Of a stretch of 64,000 nucleotides of DNA, positions 1 to 8,837 are shown piece after piece (position 1 is the stretch's first letter; each line of letters starts with the position of its first letter). Source of the DNA: Pseudomonas nicosulfuronedens (GTDB lineage Bacteria; Pseudomonadota; Gammaproteobacteria; Pseudomonadales; Pseudomonadaceae); assembly GCF_005877905.1 (NCBI RefSeq), contig NZ_SWDV01000010.1, forward strand, positions 1-64,000, given 5' to 3'. Below the pieces are notes generated by a model that saw nothing but the letters and a program-made list of their open reading frames with translations, ran no database searches and was not told where the DNA came from. Position numbers and translations under genes: made by a program.

Positions 1-191
1 AATCATATCGTACGGCGTTGTGTTTAGAGGCTTGCGTTACTTGCACCGAATCGAATTGATCTGAAAAGTAGGCACTAGACGTCCGCTATAGGTCGGAAGC
101 GGACTGTCTACTCAATCAGGCTAGCGTCTGGCTCCCTCGTGCTCCGGGTCTACTCTTCCAAGACTCTTTATGAGCTGCGAGCGGCTTAATA
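1..191. other. Leading intergenic stretch, no gene seen
   Basis: No convincing coding frame is visible before the regulator that starts at 192. A short inverted repeat (GTCCGC and GCGGAC, roughly 80-105) is present, but it is only 6 bp with a long loop. I assign no function to it. The region presumably holds the promoter of the following gene; I could not identify clear -35/-10 boxes. Confidence 0.5.
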
Positions 192-1862
192 ATGTCTACC
201 GTACTGATTATTCATTCTCACCCGATAACTGCCCACGGGATAGAAGCGGTGCTGCAGAAGGCGGGCCATGACGTCCTTTCAATCGCGAAAAACGGTTTGG
301 AGGGGCTGGAGCTTGCCCGGGGATCTTCTCCCGATCTATTGATCACTGAAATCGATGTGCCTCGCCTCGGCGGCCTGGATGTCATAAAACGCCTGCAAGC
401 GAGCAAGGCTCCCTCGCGCGCGCTGGTTTTCACTTCGCTACCTTCAAGCGTCTATGAGCATCTCTGCCTTGCTGCGGGCGCCGCTGGCTTTGTCTCGGCC
501 TCTGATTCAATTGCGACTCTGCTCGACGCTGTAACCAACGTTCTGGCCGGTCGCAGCTATTTCAGGACCAGGGTTCTTCATATCGAGACAGCGGCAGCAG
601 TTTCTCCTCTGGATCAGCTCACCTCTCGCGAGATCATGGTGCTCCACTACCTGGCAGATGGGTATCGGGTTAAGCAGATTGCCGATGAGATGGCGCTCAG
701 CGATCGAACGGTAAGTACCTATAAGAGTCGGCTGCTGGAGAAAATAGGTGCCAAGTCGCTGGTCGAGCTGCTTCAAGTAGCAGGCAAACGAGGGCTTATT
801 GAACGAAAGGATGCTGACCCGACATTCGATGGGATGGCGTCGACGCTGGATCTTCAATTCAACGCACTTCTCGATGCAGTGCCTCATCCCATTTGCATGC
901 GTGCACCGGATGGTCGGATCCAGGCGGCGAATAGTGCATTCATGGAACTGCTGGGAATCGCCAAGCACACAGCGCTCAATTCGCTACAACGTGATTTGGG
1001 CGTGATCGATACCGAGCATCTGGACTACTACCGAACCACCTTCGAGTCCGCCGTGACCAACAAGGCACCCTACATGATGGTGGTGACGATCTATGTGAAT
1101 GGGCGCCGAAAGGTGCTCCGACACAGCGGATGCCCTGTCCTGGACTCCTCAGGAACTTTGATAGGCATGTTGTGTTCTTCCATCGACTTGGAAGAAGAAG
1201 ACATGATCATCCAATCACTGCGAGATGAGGTTTCGTCCCTCAAAACGGTGAGAAAGCGTCGGGGCGCCTATCTGCTTGAGCAGCAAACGCTAGTCAGCAA
1301 TGAGGCAGGCCTGGCGTTAAAAGTGATTAAACATGAAGGTTCTGACAGCCTCAGAGAGGTAGTCAGCCCTCTACTCCAATCCATCGTCGAGCACGTCACT
1401 CTGGTCGGCGAAATGACACGCTTTGAAGAGGATGGCGTGGTTTTGAACCCCTATCCTCAAAACCTGAATACGCTGACGATGGAGATGCTATCGAGGAATT
1501 CAGCCAGCGCAGCACTCGGCTATCAATTCCGTGCTGCACCTGGTGAGCCGATGGCCTGGGTCGATAGCGATCGCTATGCGGCTCTGCTCAAGGCGGTCCT
1601 TCTGCACCTGTTCAAAACCAATGCCACCAACGTGAAAATCACTGCAGTTTTTTTTGAACCCCACCCGGCAACATTGCAATGGCGTCTGAACTTTAGAGCC
1701 ACGCTAGAGCCATCGATCAATCCCCACCCCGTCATTTACCTGACCTTAGCGACCGAGCTTTGCCTAAGATTCAATGGAACCTTCGAAGTCGAAGCTTCTG
1801 AAGCTAACGACTTCAATGCGCTTGCCTGCATGACGTTCGCAACGGTGTCTGCGCAACGCTGA
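192..1862 (+). CDS. REC-LuxR-PAS regulator with degenerate kinase-like tail
   Basis: Probable DNA-binding regulator of the adhesin locus that follows. Residues 1-125 have a receiver fold, but the usual acidic pair after strand 1 is His8-Ser9, the phosphoacceptor position is Glu53 (motif TEIDVP), and the conserved Lys near residue 103 is Ala. This should be a non-phosphorylatable pseudo-receiver. Residues 142-203 form a clear LuxR/NarL helix-turn-helix (LTSRE...VKQIADEMALSDRTVSTYKSRLL). Residues about 221-345 look like a PAS domain. The remaining ~200 residues resemble a histidine-kinase ATPase region (DSDRYAALLKAVLL, like an N-box) without ATP-lid glycines. The order is unusual because LuxR HTH domains normally lie at the C-terminus. 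The gene ends 102 bp before tpsA on the same strand, so I infer local control. Confidence 0.85.
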   Translation: MSTVLIIHSHPITAHGIEAVLQKAGHDVLSIAKNGLEGLELARGSSPDLLITEIDVPRLGGLDVIKRLQASKAPSRALVFTSLPSSVYEHLCLAAGAAGFVSASDSIATLLDAVTNVLAGRSYFRTRVLHIETAAAVSPLDQLTSREIMVLHYLADGYRVKQIADEMALSDRTVSTYKSRLLEKIGAKSLVELLQVAGKRGLIERKDADPTFDGMASTLDLQFNALLDAVPHPICMRAPDGRIQAANSAFMELLGIAKHTALNSLQRDLGVIDTEHLDYYRTTFESAVTNKAPYMMVVTIYVNGRRKVLRHSGCPVLDSSGTLIGMLCSSIDLEEEDMIIQSLRDEVSSLKTVRKRRGAYLLEQQTLVSNEAGLALKVIKHEGSDSLREVVSPLLQSIVEHVTLVGEMTRFEEDGVVLNPYPQNLNTLTMEMLSRNSASAALGYQFRAAPGEPMAWVDSDRYAALLKAVLLHLFKTNATNVKITAVFFEPHPATLQWRLNFRATLEPSINPHPVIYLTLATELCLRFNGTFEVEASEANDFNALACMTFATVSAQR

Positions 1863-1933
1863 AAATCAGGTTCGCACTACAAGGCAATTCAGAAACGCAC
1901 GCTTATGCCCGGCGCCTCATAGGCGAATCATTT

Positions 1934-1961
1934 CTCCCAGAGCCTTTTTCCTGGGAGTTTT
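1934..1961 (+). promoter_or_regulatory. Terminator-like hairpin that covers the tpsA ribosome binding site
   Basis: CTCCCAG (1934-1940) pairs perfectly with CTGGGAG (1951-1957) and is followed by TTTT. On its own this would be a short Rho-independent terminator for the upstream regulator. The 3' arm also contains the only good Shine-Dalgarno (GGGAG, 1953-1957) for the adhesin start at 1965. Folding would therefore hide that site. It could be an attenuator, a translational switch, or both; this is inference from the fold. Confidence 0.6.
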
Positions 1962-1964
1962 GCC

Positions 1965-4900
1965 ATGACCACACTGCCGGTACACGGGAGTCCTCATCCG
2001 TCCCTTCGACTGAAGAGCATCGTAATTGCCATCGCGCTTACGACGGGGAACGCTACTGCTCCATTGCTGGCTTTTGCCGATAACCTACCTCAAGGAGGCC
2101 AGGTAATAGGCGGCCAGGCGACCATCACCCAACGGGGCAACAGCATGGACGTGAACACGTCCAGCGCCCGAACTGCGATTAATTGGCAGAGCTTCAACGT
2201 TGGCCCCGACCAGCGCATCACCTTCAACCAGCCCGACGGCAAGTCCGTCACCCTCAACCGCGTCGTCGGCGCCGATCCGTCGAAGATCTACGGTGCGGTC
2301 ACCTCCAATGGCCAACTGATCCTGGTCAACCCCCATGGCGTGATGATCGGTCCCAACGCGCGCATTTCATCTAGCGCGCTGGTGGCCAGCGCCGGCTTCC
2401 TCACCGAGGAGCAGGCCAAGCAATTTGCCCAGACCGGCAAGCTGGATATCCAGCTGACCGGCAACGTCACCAACCAGGGGCGGATCACCGTCCATGACAA
2501 CGGCATGGTCGCCCTGCTCGGCGCCCAGGTGAACAATGCGGGTGTCATTCAGGCGAAGAAAGGCACCGTGCAATTGGCTACCGGGCCCAAGGCCACGCTG
2601 GACTTCCACGGCGATGGGCTGCTGAGCATCGGCATCCATGGCGAGCCTGGAGACGCTTCCAGCGTCAATGGCGATGTCACCGGTGGCATCACTCATAGCG
2701 GCGAGATCGACGTCGGCAATGGCGTCGTCGCCATGAGCGCCGCGCGTGCGGCCCAACACCTGGACTCGGTCATCAACGTCTCCGGCAGTGTCGCCGCCAA
2801 CTCGGTGAGCAGCGACGGCGGCACCATCGTTCTGGGCAATGCGGCACAAACCAACGTCAGCGGTTCCCTCAGTGCCAGAGGGGCCAATGGCGGCACCGTG
2901 AAGGCGCAGGGCGATGAAGTGAATGTCGCCGGCACCGCGAAGATCGACGCCTCCGGTAACGATGGCGCTGGCGGCAAGGTTCTGGTCGGCGGCAGCTACC
3001 AGGGCAAGGGCAACGAACAACGCGCGCAGAACACCACCGTCGCAAAGGGAGCCCAACTGAGTGCTGACGGCCACACGGCAGGTGGCCAGGTCGTGGTCTG
3101 GAGCGACGGCAACACCCACTTCGCCGGAAACGCCAGCGCCAAAGGCCAGCGCCAGGGCGGCGTGGTGGAAACCTCAGGCAAGCAGCTGCGAGTAACCAGC
3201 GATGCCAGGGTCGATACCAGCGGCGCCAGCAAAGGCACCTGGCTGCTCGATCCGGAGACGGTGAATATCGTCAGCGACGCCCAGGCCGACTCCGGTACGG
3301 GCGTGACCAATGGTGCGGCCAGCGGTCCCAGCACCGCAGACCTGTGGAACGTCGCCGCCAGCGCCATCGTCAACGGCCTGGCCAGCGGCAATGTCGAGGT
3401 CTCGGCGAGCCAGCGCATCAACGTCAACAGCGCCATCGTCGCCACCAACATCGGCCAGGACGGCAACGGCCAGTCCAGCACACTGGCGCTGATCGCCACC
3501 GGCAACCCGGTGCAGGGCAAATCCTACGAAGGCGCCGACCTGAGCAGCGACAGCGGCTCGGTCTACATCAATGCGCCGATCCTGCTCAAGGACGGCAACC
3601 TGTTCATCGCTGCCACCGGCGACATCCGCCTGAACAACACCGGGGCGGATTACAGCCAGCGCGCCATCATCGATGTGGGCAACGGCATCGCCTGGCTGCG
3701 CACTTCCAACGTCGCCTCGATCATCCAGCAGGAAGGCACCGCGTTGATGGGCAAACAGGTCGCCCTGGAGGGCGCCAGCGTCCGCATGGAGAGCAACCTC
3801 AACTACGCCGGCACCCTGGCGGGCAAAGCCAGCAACGGTCTGTTCCGCTTCAACCAGACCAATGCCAGCGGCACCACCACCACCGGTAGCGTCACCGCCC
3901 CCTACTCCGGCGAAACCCTGACCGGCGTGACGGCCCAGCAACTGGTGTACCGCGGCTACCAGGATGTCGTCGCCGACCCCTCGCAGAGCTGGGGCGCCAG
4001 TACTCGCTCGGTGACGTTGAAGACCCAGGACGGCTCGTCCTTCGACTACCTGGTCTTCGAAGCCACCGGCTATGTCACGCCCGACGGCCAGGGTGGCTAT
4101 CGGGAAATCGACCCGGCCGTGCTACTGAACTACCTCGACAGCTCCGACTACCTGGTCAGCGGCCTGACCTTCAAGGACCCCGCCGGTGTCACCTGGAAAC
4201 TCACACCCGATGCCGCTGACGCCACGCTGACTCATGTCATCCGCATCGATACCGATGGCAGCCAGAGCACCGCCTCGCTGCCAGTCGGTTTTGCCTTCGG
4301 CGCCAATGGTGGCCTGCAGGTGGTCTCCACGCTGCACGATCACGGCTGGGGCGTCGAGTCGTACTCGGTGATCCAGGGCGCTACCGATCCGAAGGAAATC
4401 CAGCACAACACCCAGGATGGCAGGAGCCAACAACTGGTGGTCAACCTCGGCACCAAGGTCGACTCCCTCGATGCGCTGATCTCCAACCTGATCAACGACA
4501 CGCCCTGGCTGCAGAAGGCCGACGGCAACGGCCCTTCGCTCGCTCCGGGCGAACAGGCACTCGAACGCGGCCGCGTCCACTTCTACGAAACGGTCGACAA
4601 GACCGCTGAGCCAGGAGTGATCCTCAATAACGCCGCCCAAGCCACGGTCAGCGTCACCGCCGACGACAAGTCCCGCGAGTACGGCGACGCCAATCCGGCG
4701 CTGACCCAGACCACCACACACGACAGCAACGCCCAGGCGATCAAGGGCGTCGACGACTACGTGAGCCAGCAACTGGGCCGCAGCGGCATCCAGGTCAGTG
4801 ATCCGACCACAACAGCCACCGCCACCAGCGACGTGACACCCGGTGGTTACGACATCATCAACAAGATCGCTGCCGATGAGCGCTCCCAGGGGCGCTACAA

Positions 4901-6002
4901 GATCGAAGACAACCAGGGCAAGCTGACCGTCGAGCAGGCGGAGCTCAAGGTCAAGGCTGACGAGAAGTCCAAGGTCTACGGCGACCAGGACCCTGCCTTG
5001 TCCTACCAGGTCAGCGGCCAGAAGCTCGGCGAGAACGCATCCGACCTGGTCAGCGGAAACCTGGCCCGCACCACGGGCAAGAATGTTGGCAGTTACGACA
5101 TTCATCAGGGTGGCGTCAGCAGCCGGTCGAGCAACTACCGGATCAGCTACGAAGGCAATCTGCTGCACATCACCCCGGCCCAACTGGAGGTAACGGCACA
5201 CGACCAGAGCAAGGTCTATGGCGATGCCGACCCAGCCCTCTCTTACTCCGTAAGTGGCCTGAAGAACGGTGATAACGCCAATGGCGTGCTCAACGGCGGT
5301 GCCCTGCTGCGCGAGTCCGGTGAGAACGTCCGTCCGCAGGGCTACGCCATCGGCCAGGGCAACCTGGCGCTGTCCAGCGGCAACTACACCCTGGTGTTCA
5401 CGGACGGCAATCTGCAGATAACTCCGGCGCAGCTGGTGGTCAGTGCGGACGACAAGTCGAAGACGCAGGGGCAGGCCGATCCGCAACTGACCCATCAGAT
5501 CAGCGGCCTGAAGAATGGTGACAGCGCCGATATCGCCAAAGGCACTTTGAGCCGAGCCCCCGGCGAAGTGGTGGGCGGCTATGCCATTGGCCAGGGCACC
5601 GCGTTCGAGGCCGGCAGCAACTACACCGTGGTATTCCGCGACGGCACCCTGACCATCAGCGGTCCGCTGGCTCCGGTTGATCCGCCGCCGGTGCCCGATG
5701 CGGCCCCGATCGCTTTGCCGATCACCGCTCAGTCCCCCGGCAACACGCGCTGCGACGCCCTGGAATCCCCCAGTGCCGTCTCTGCCAACTACACCGTCTC
5801 GCCGGCCGTCGCCCGCACCTATTCCGTCCAGCTGATCTGCAAGCCCCGCTCCTATGGCGACAAGCAGAGCACCACGCCGGACCTGCGCGACGTCCTCACC
5901 TACGCCAACAGCCTGTTCAAGGACGGCAAGCTCATCGTTCCCGACTGGAACCGCAGTGTGATCCCGCATGACCTGCAGGCTCCCGGCAAGGGAGGTAAAT
6001 GA
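1965..6002 (+). CDS. Two-partner secretion exoprotein (filamentous haemagglutinin/HMW-like adhesin) with MBG repeats
   Basis: TpsA-type surface protein of 1345 residues, exported by Sec and then by the TpsB protein encoded next. A signal peptide covers about residues 1-39 (hydrophobic run, then AFADN). It is followed by the TPS/haemagglutination domain (about 40-290), with the family motif as NPHGVMIG. The middle is Gly/Asn/Ser-rich beta-helix sequence. About residues 892-1240 hold four MBG-type repeats of ~80 residues (SREYGDANPAL, SKVYGDQDPAL, SKVYGDADPAL, SKTQGQADPQL). The last ~90 residues contain the only two cysteines I see (TRCDALE and LICKPRS), which recalls the disulphide-closed C-terminal anchor of HMW1-type adhesins. 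Its stop overlaps the tpsB start region. Likely role: adhesion, biofilm or contact. Confidence 0.88.
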   Translation: MTTLPVHGSPHPSLRLKSIVIAIALTTGNATAPLLAFADNLPQGGQVIGGQATITQRGNSMDVNTSSARTAINWQSFNVGPDQRITFNQPDGKSVTLNRVVGADPSKIYGAVTSNGQLILVNPHGVMIGPNARISSSALVASAGFLTEEQAKQFAQTGKLDIQLTGNVTNQGRITVHDNGMVALLGAQVNNAGVIQAKKGTVQLATGPKATLDFHGDGLLSIGIHGEPGDASSVNGDVTGGITHSGEIDVGNGVVAMSAARAAQHLDSVINVSGSVAANSVSSDGGTIVLGNAAQTNVSGSLSARGANGGTVKAQGDEVNVAGTAKIDASGNDGAGGKVLVGGSYQGKGNEQRAQNTTVAKGAQLSADGHTAGGQVVVWSDGNTHFAGNASAKGQRQGGVVETSGKQLRVTSDARVDTSGASKGTWLLDPETVNIVSDAQADSGTGVTNGAASGPSTADLWNVAASAIVNGLASGNVEVSASQRINVNSAIVATNIGQDGNGQSSTLALIATGNPVQGKSYEGADLSSDSGSVYINAPILLKDGNLFIAATGDIRLNNTGADYSQRAIIDVGNGIAWLRTSNVASIIQQEGTALMGKQVALEGASVRMESNLNYAGTLAGKASNGLFRFNQTNASGTTTTGSVTAPYSGETLTGVTAQQLVYRGYQDVVADPSQSWGASTRSVTLKTQDGSSFDYLVFEATGYVTPDGQGGYREIDPAVLLNYLDSSDYLVSGLTFKDPAGVTWKLTPDAADATLTHVIRIDTDGSQSTASLPVGFAFGANGGLQVVSTLHDHGWGVESYSVIQGATDPKEIQHNTQDGRSQQLVVNLGTKVDSLDALISNLINDTPWLQKADGNGPSLAPGEQALERGRVHFYETVDKTAEPGVILNNAAQATVSVTADDKSREYGDANPALTQTTTHDSNAQAIKGVDDYVSQQLGRSGIQVSDPTTTATATSDVTPGGYDIINKIAADERSQGRYKIEDNQGKLTVEQAELKVKADEKSKVYGDQDPALSYQVSGQKLGENASDLVSGNLARTTGKNVGSYDIHQGGVSSRSSNYRISYEGNLLHITPAQLEVTAHDQSKVYGDADPALSYSVSGLKNGDNANGVLNGGALLRESGENVRPQGYAIGQGNLALSSGNYTLVFTDGNLQITPAQLVVSADDKSKTQGQADPQLTHQISGLKNGDSADIAKGTLSRAPGEVVGGYAIGQGTAFEAGSNYTVVFRDGTLTISGPLAPVDPPPVPDAAPIALPITAQSPGNTRCDALESPSAVSANYTVSPAVARTYSVQLICKPRSYGDKQSTTPDLRDVLTYANSLFKDGKLIVPDWNRSVIPHDLQAPGKGGK
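4642..5665 (+). repeat. Four tandem MBG-type repeats within tpsA
   Basis: Four in-frame repeats of about 240 bp encode beta-strand modules, each opening with a V-x-A-D/H-D/E-x-S-K/R-x-Y-G-D core. The fourth copy has lost the YGD (QGQ instead). Such repeats act as stalk modules in bacterial adhesins and can vary in number between strains. Confidence 0.75.
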
Positions 6003-6004
6003 TC

Positions 6005-7738
6005 ATGAAATCGCATCCTGCTTCGCTCAGCCGCCTGGCCATCGCCGTCGTCTCCGCCTTCCTGCTGGCCTCCCAGCTACAAGCTGCCCCCTTGGGCCAA
6101 CTCAATCCCGGCCGGGTAGAAATGCCCGACAAGGCCGGCGTGCGTACCTCGCCTACCGAGATGCCTGGCACCCTTGAATTACCAGACACCGTGGTTACTC
6201 CCGAACCCGAACCGCAGGAGCTCCAAGCGTTTCCCAGTGCCCGGTTCCCAGTGAGCAAAGTGACCCTGGTTGGGGCCAGCAGCTATCCTCCCGGCACCTT
6301 CGATGCGGTGCTCAAACGCCTGGAAGGTCACTCGGTCAACCTGGCCGAAGTCCATGCCGTTGCCGATACCATCACCGCCCGCTATCGCCAGGCAGGCTTC
6401 CTGCTGGCCAAGACCATCGTGCCGGCGCAACGACTGGAAGGCGGCAACCTGGTACTCCAGGTCTTCGAAGGCAAGGTCAATCAGGTCACCTTCAGCGGAC
6501 CCAGCAACAAGGCGCTGGAGCGCTATGCGGACAATATTCGCCAGGAGATTCCCCCCACCAGCAAGACCATCGAGCGCAATCTGCTGCTGATGAATGATGT
6601 GTCCGGCAACGATAGCCGCGGCACCCTGCAGGCATCGCCTGTAGAAAGTGGCACCGATCTGATCGTCGAGAATGCCCTGCGCAAATACGAAGGCTTCTTC
6701 GGCTTCGACAACCGTGACAGCCGCTACTTCGGCCCGTGGCAGGTATACGGTGGCGTCGGCGTGAATGATCTCACCGGGCACGGGGACCATCTGGGCGTCC
6801 GCGCCGGCAAGTCGATCGAAGGCAACAAGATGACCTTCTTCGAAGGCCAGTACGAGCTGCCGGTCGGCAGCCGGGGCGATGTCGTCAGCTTCCTGGCCCA
6901 GCACAACGATGGCCACGCCGACACCTATTCCTTCCTCAATGCCAACAGCTCCGGCGATACCTTCGCGGTGCGCATTACCCGTCCGTGGATTCGCCAGCGC
7001 GATGAGACATTCAAGACCTCCGCGGCCTTCACCTACTACAACGGCACCTCCGAGTACCTGGACGACAAGGATCTGCCGCCCTCCAGCGAGGACCGTATCC
7101 GGGCGCTGCGGCTGGGGGCCAGCTACGACTGGTTCGATGCCTACGGCGGCAAGAACCTGGTCAAGGGCGAGATCAGCAAGGGGCTGGCGATCATGGGAGC
7201 GAGCAGCGAGAGCCGGCTCAACCCCTCGCGCGAAGATGGCCAGACCGATTTCACCAAGCTCCAGCTGGACGCCCAGCGCCTGCAGGACCTGTCGAAGGTG
7301 ATGGACGGCCTGAACCTCTACGTCGCTGCCACGGCACAGACCTCCTTCGGCCAGGCGTTGCTCAGTCCCGAACAGTTCGGGGTGGGCGGCAGCGAGTTCG
7401 GGCGCAGTTATGACCCATCCGAGATCACCGGTGACAGCGGCTTCGCCGTAAAGACCGAGCTGCAGTACAACCACATCCACACCTTCAAGGACTACGCAGT
7501 GCCGACCCAGTACTACGCCTTCTGGGACTTCGGCAAGGTCTGGAGCGAAGACCCCAGCTGGGTGAGTACGGAAAGCCTTTCCTCCACCGGCATTGGTGCG
7601 CACCTGAACGTCTTCAAGGACACCTATGTCTCGCCGGAAATCGCCTTCCCGCTCACCCGCTCGGTCTCGGCGAAAGAGCTCGATGACGATAACGGAAAAG
7701 CCCCCAGGTTCTACATCAACTTCCTCAAGCTTTTCTGA
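6005..7738 (+). CDS. ShlB/FhaC-type two-partner secretion transporter (TpsB)
   Basis: Outer-membrane Omp85-superfamily pore that secretes the preceding adhesin. I chose the ATG at 6005, because GGAGG at 5991-5995 is 9 nt upstream. The in-frame ATG at 5999 would be only 3 nt away and adds just two residues. A signal peptide occupies about residues 1-28 (LASQLQAAP). A first POTRA domain lies at about 79-160 and a second follows to about 220. The C-terminal ~350 residues form the 16-strand barrel and end in Phe. A GRSYDPSE sequence near residue 465 matches the position of the conserved loop-6 VRGY-type motif. Length (~577) is typical of the family. Overlap with tpsA indicates translational coupling. 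Confidence 0.92.
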   Translation: MKSHPASLSRLAIAVVSAFLLASQLQAAPLGQLNPGRVEMPDKAGVRTSPTEMPGTLELPDTVVTPEPEPQELQAFPSARFPVSKVTLVGASSYPPGTFDAVLKRLEGHSVNLAEVHAVADTITARYRQAGFLLAKTIVPAQRLEGGNLVLQVFEGKVNQVTFSGPSNKALERYADNIRQEIPPTSKTIERNLLLMNDVSGNDSRGTLQASPVESGTDLIVENALRKYEGFFGFDNRDSRYFGPWQVYGGVGVNDLTGHGDHLGVRAGKSIEGNKMTFFEGQYELPVGSRGDVVSFLAQHNDGHADTYSFLNANSSGDTFAVRITRPWIRQRDETFKTSAAFTYYNGTSEYLDDKDLPPSSEDRIRALRLGASYDWFDAYGGKNLVKGEISKGLAIMGASSESRLNPSREDGQTDFTKLQLDAQRLQDLSKVMDGLNLYVAATAQTSFGQALLSPEQFGVGGSEFGRSYDPSEITGDSGFAVKTELQYNHIHTFKDYAVPTQYYAFWDFGKVWSEDPSWVSTESLSSTGIGAHLNVFKDTYVSPEIAFPLTRSVSAKELDDDNGKAPRFYINFLKLF

Positions 7739-7744
7739 AACCCA

Positions 7745-7766
7745 CGCCGGGGCTTCGGCCCCGGCG
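7745..7766 (+). terminator. Strong UUCG-capped hairpin after tpsB
   Basis: CGCCGGGGC (7745-7753) and GCCCCGGCG (7758-7766) form a perfect 9-bp stem closed by a TTCG tetraloop. There is no T tract after it. It may be a weak terminator or an mRNA-stabilising element that separates tpsA-tpsB from the small gene at 7793. Confidence 0.55.
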
Positions 7767-7792
7767 ACTCATCTCCTTGGAGGAAGCTCACC

Positions 7793-8014
7793 ATGAACTT
7801 CAACTATCAGGAAATGCTGCGCATCATCCGCAGCGCCTCCTTCAATGACGAAATGGCCTCCGAACTGCTGCTGGAACTGGGGCGACACGCGCCGGCTTGC
7901 GACCTGGCCTATCGCTTTCTCGATATCGCCGGTCACATGAGCGCCGAAGCCAAGTCTCTCGCAGCTCTTTATCAGCCCATGGCCGCAGAAAAGGTTTCCT
8001 CTCCGCGAAATTAG
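7793..8014 (+). CDS. Small conserved-looking protein of the two-partner secretion locus
   Basis: A 73-residue protein with a strong ribosome binding site (TTGGAGG, 12 nt before the ATG) and no signal peptide or membrane segment. It appears mostly helical and rich in Leu, Ala, Glu and Met, with one Cys (HAPACDLAYRFLDIAG). I do not recognise a family. It lies 54 bp after tpsB on the same strand, behind a stem-loop, so it may be co-transcribed with the secretion system. It could be a cytoplasmic accessory or regulatory factor, but nothing in the sequence shows this. Confidence 0.65.
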   Translation: MNFNYQEMLRIIRSASFNDEMASELLLELGRHAPACDLAYRFLDIAGHMSAEAKSLAALYQPMAAEKVSSPRN

Positions 8015-8080
8015 ATCGGGCTGGCGTCGACCGATTGACTCAACAGTTGAAAGCTGACCTTCAATGATTTGCGTAGGTCC

Positions 8081-8100
8081 AAAAAACCCGCCGAAGCGGA
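8081..8100 (-). terminator. Rho-independent terminator of the TetR gene
   Basis: Read on the minus strand: CCGC-TTCG-GCGG followed by a run of six T (8086-8081). It lies about 55 bp past the stop of the TetR gene, between the convergent ends of that gene and the 73-residue ORF. Confidence 0.7.
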
Positions 8101-8152
8101 TTAAAAGTGGAGCACCACTGGAGTGAGACGATTCGGTACCGTTAGGCCAGGA

Positions 8153-8788
8153 TTACCGAGCACTATCGGGCATGTAGAACGCGACCAGGTCGAGACAGGC
8201 GCTGATGCCGTGCTCGATGGCCTTCATGTTCCGTCGGCGCTGCCAGTCCAGCCAGAGGCCGTCGAGCATGGCCATGATGGCGTCGGCAGCCTTTTCGATG
8301 CGCTCGGCGCCCACCTCGCGCTCTTCGGCGATCCTGCGCAGGATCTCCACCAGGCGTTCACGGTAGATGGCGTAAAGCTTGCGCTCGGTGTCGGCAATGT
8401 CTTCCTGGAACAGCGACGCGGACCACAGGTCGATACGCACCGACAGGTAGCTGCGATCCAGGAAGGTGGCGGTGAAGCCGCTGCGCAGGAACACTTCGAG
8501 CTGAACCATCGAGGTGCGAGGCTCGGCCACCAACCCCGCGCGGGTGGCCTCGTAGAGCTGATGCGAGGCGTATTTGTAGGCCTCCACGAGCAGCTCGTTC
8601 ATGTCCTTGAAGTGGTAGCTGATGTGCCCCAGCGCCATCTCGGCGCGCGCCGCGACCTTGCGCGCGGAAAGCTTGGCGTAGCCCTCCTCGCTCAGGCAGA
8701 GAAAGGCCGCCTTGATGATTTCCTCGCGGCGCAGTTCAGGGTCGTAGATTTTCTTCGCTTTCTGTTGCGCCGCTTTCTCTTGCGCCAT
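8153..8788 (-). CDS. TetR/AcrR-family transcriptional regulator (BetI-like)
   Basis: A 211-residue regulator. The N-terminal helix-turn-helix lies at about residues 22-68 (IIKAAFLCLSEEGY...SARKVAARAEMALGHISYHF). The alpha-helical ligand-binding domain resembles the BetI C-terminal type (WLDWQRRR). The N-terminus is Lys/Ala-rich before the HTH. It is the distal gene on the same strand as the catabolic operon from 18572 to 8866, separated from the aldehyde dehydrogenase by 78 bp that contain a 9-bp inverted repeat. It is the best candidate to control that operon through the TGTACG palindromes at 18600-18766; this link is inferred. Confidence 0.88.
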   Translation of the reverse strand: MAQEKAAQQKAKKIYDPELRREEIIKAAFLCLSEEGYAKLSARKVAARAEMALGHISYHFKDMNELLVEAYKYASHQLYEATRAGLVAEPRTSMVQLEVFLRSGFTATFLDRSYLSVRIDLWSASLFQEDIADTERKLYAIYRERLVEILRRIAEEREVGAERIEKAADAIMAMLDGLWLDWQRRRNMKAIEHGISACLDLVAFYMPDSAR

Positions 8789-8815
8789 GGCGTGCCGATT
8801 CCAGATTTGGCAATT

Positions 8816-8837
8816 CGGGGCGGATTATTCCGCCCCG
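8816..8837 (-). promoter_or_regulatory. Perfect 9-bp inverted repeat between aldehyde dehydrogenase and TetR genes
   Basis: CGGGGCGGA (8816-8824) and TCCGCCCCG (8829-8837) with a 4-nt loop. No T run follows on the minus strand. It may be a terminator/processing hairpin for the dehydrogenase transcript or an operator 28 bp upstream of the TetR start. It does not resemble the TGTACG palindromes upstream of the operon. Confidence 0.5.

Noticed and set aside
4122-5969. 615-codon minus-strand open frame opposite tpsA
   Set aside because: Mirror of the repetitive adhesin sequence; hydrophobic/acidic low-complexity product.
8816-8837. Fourth copy of the operon operator near the TetR gene
   Set aside because: The repeat CGGGGCGGA/TCCGCCCCG shares nothing with TGTACG-N2-CGTACA.
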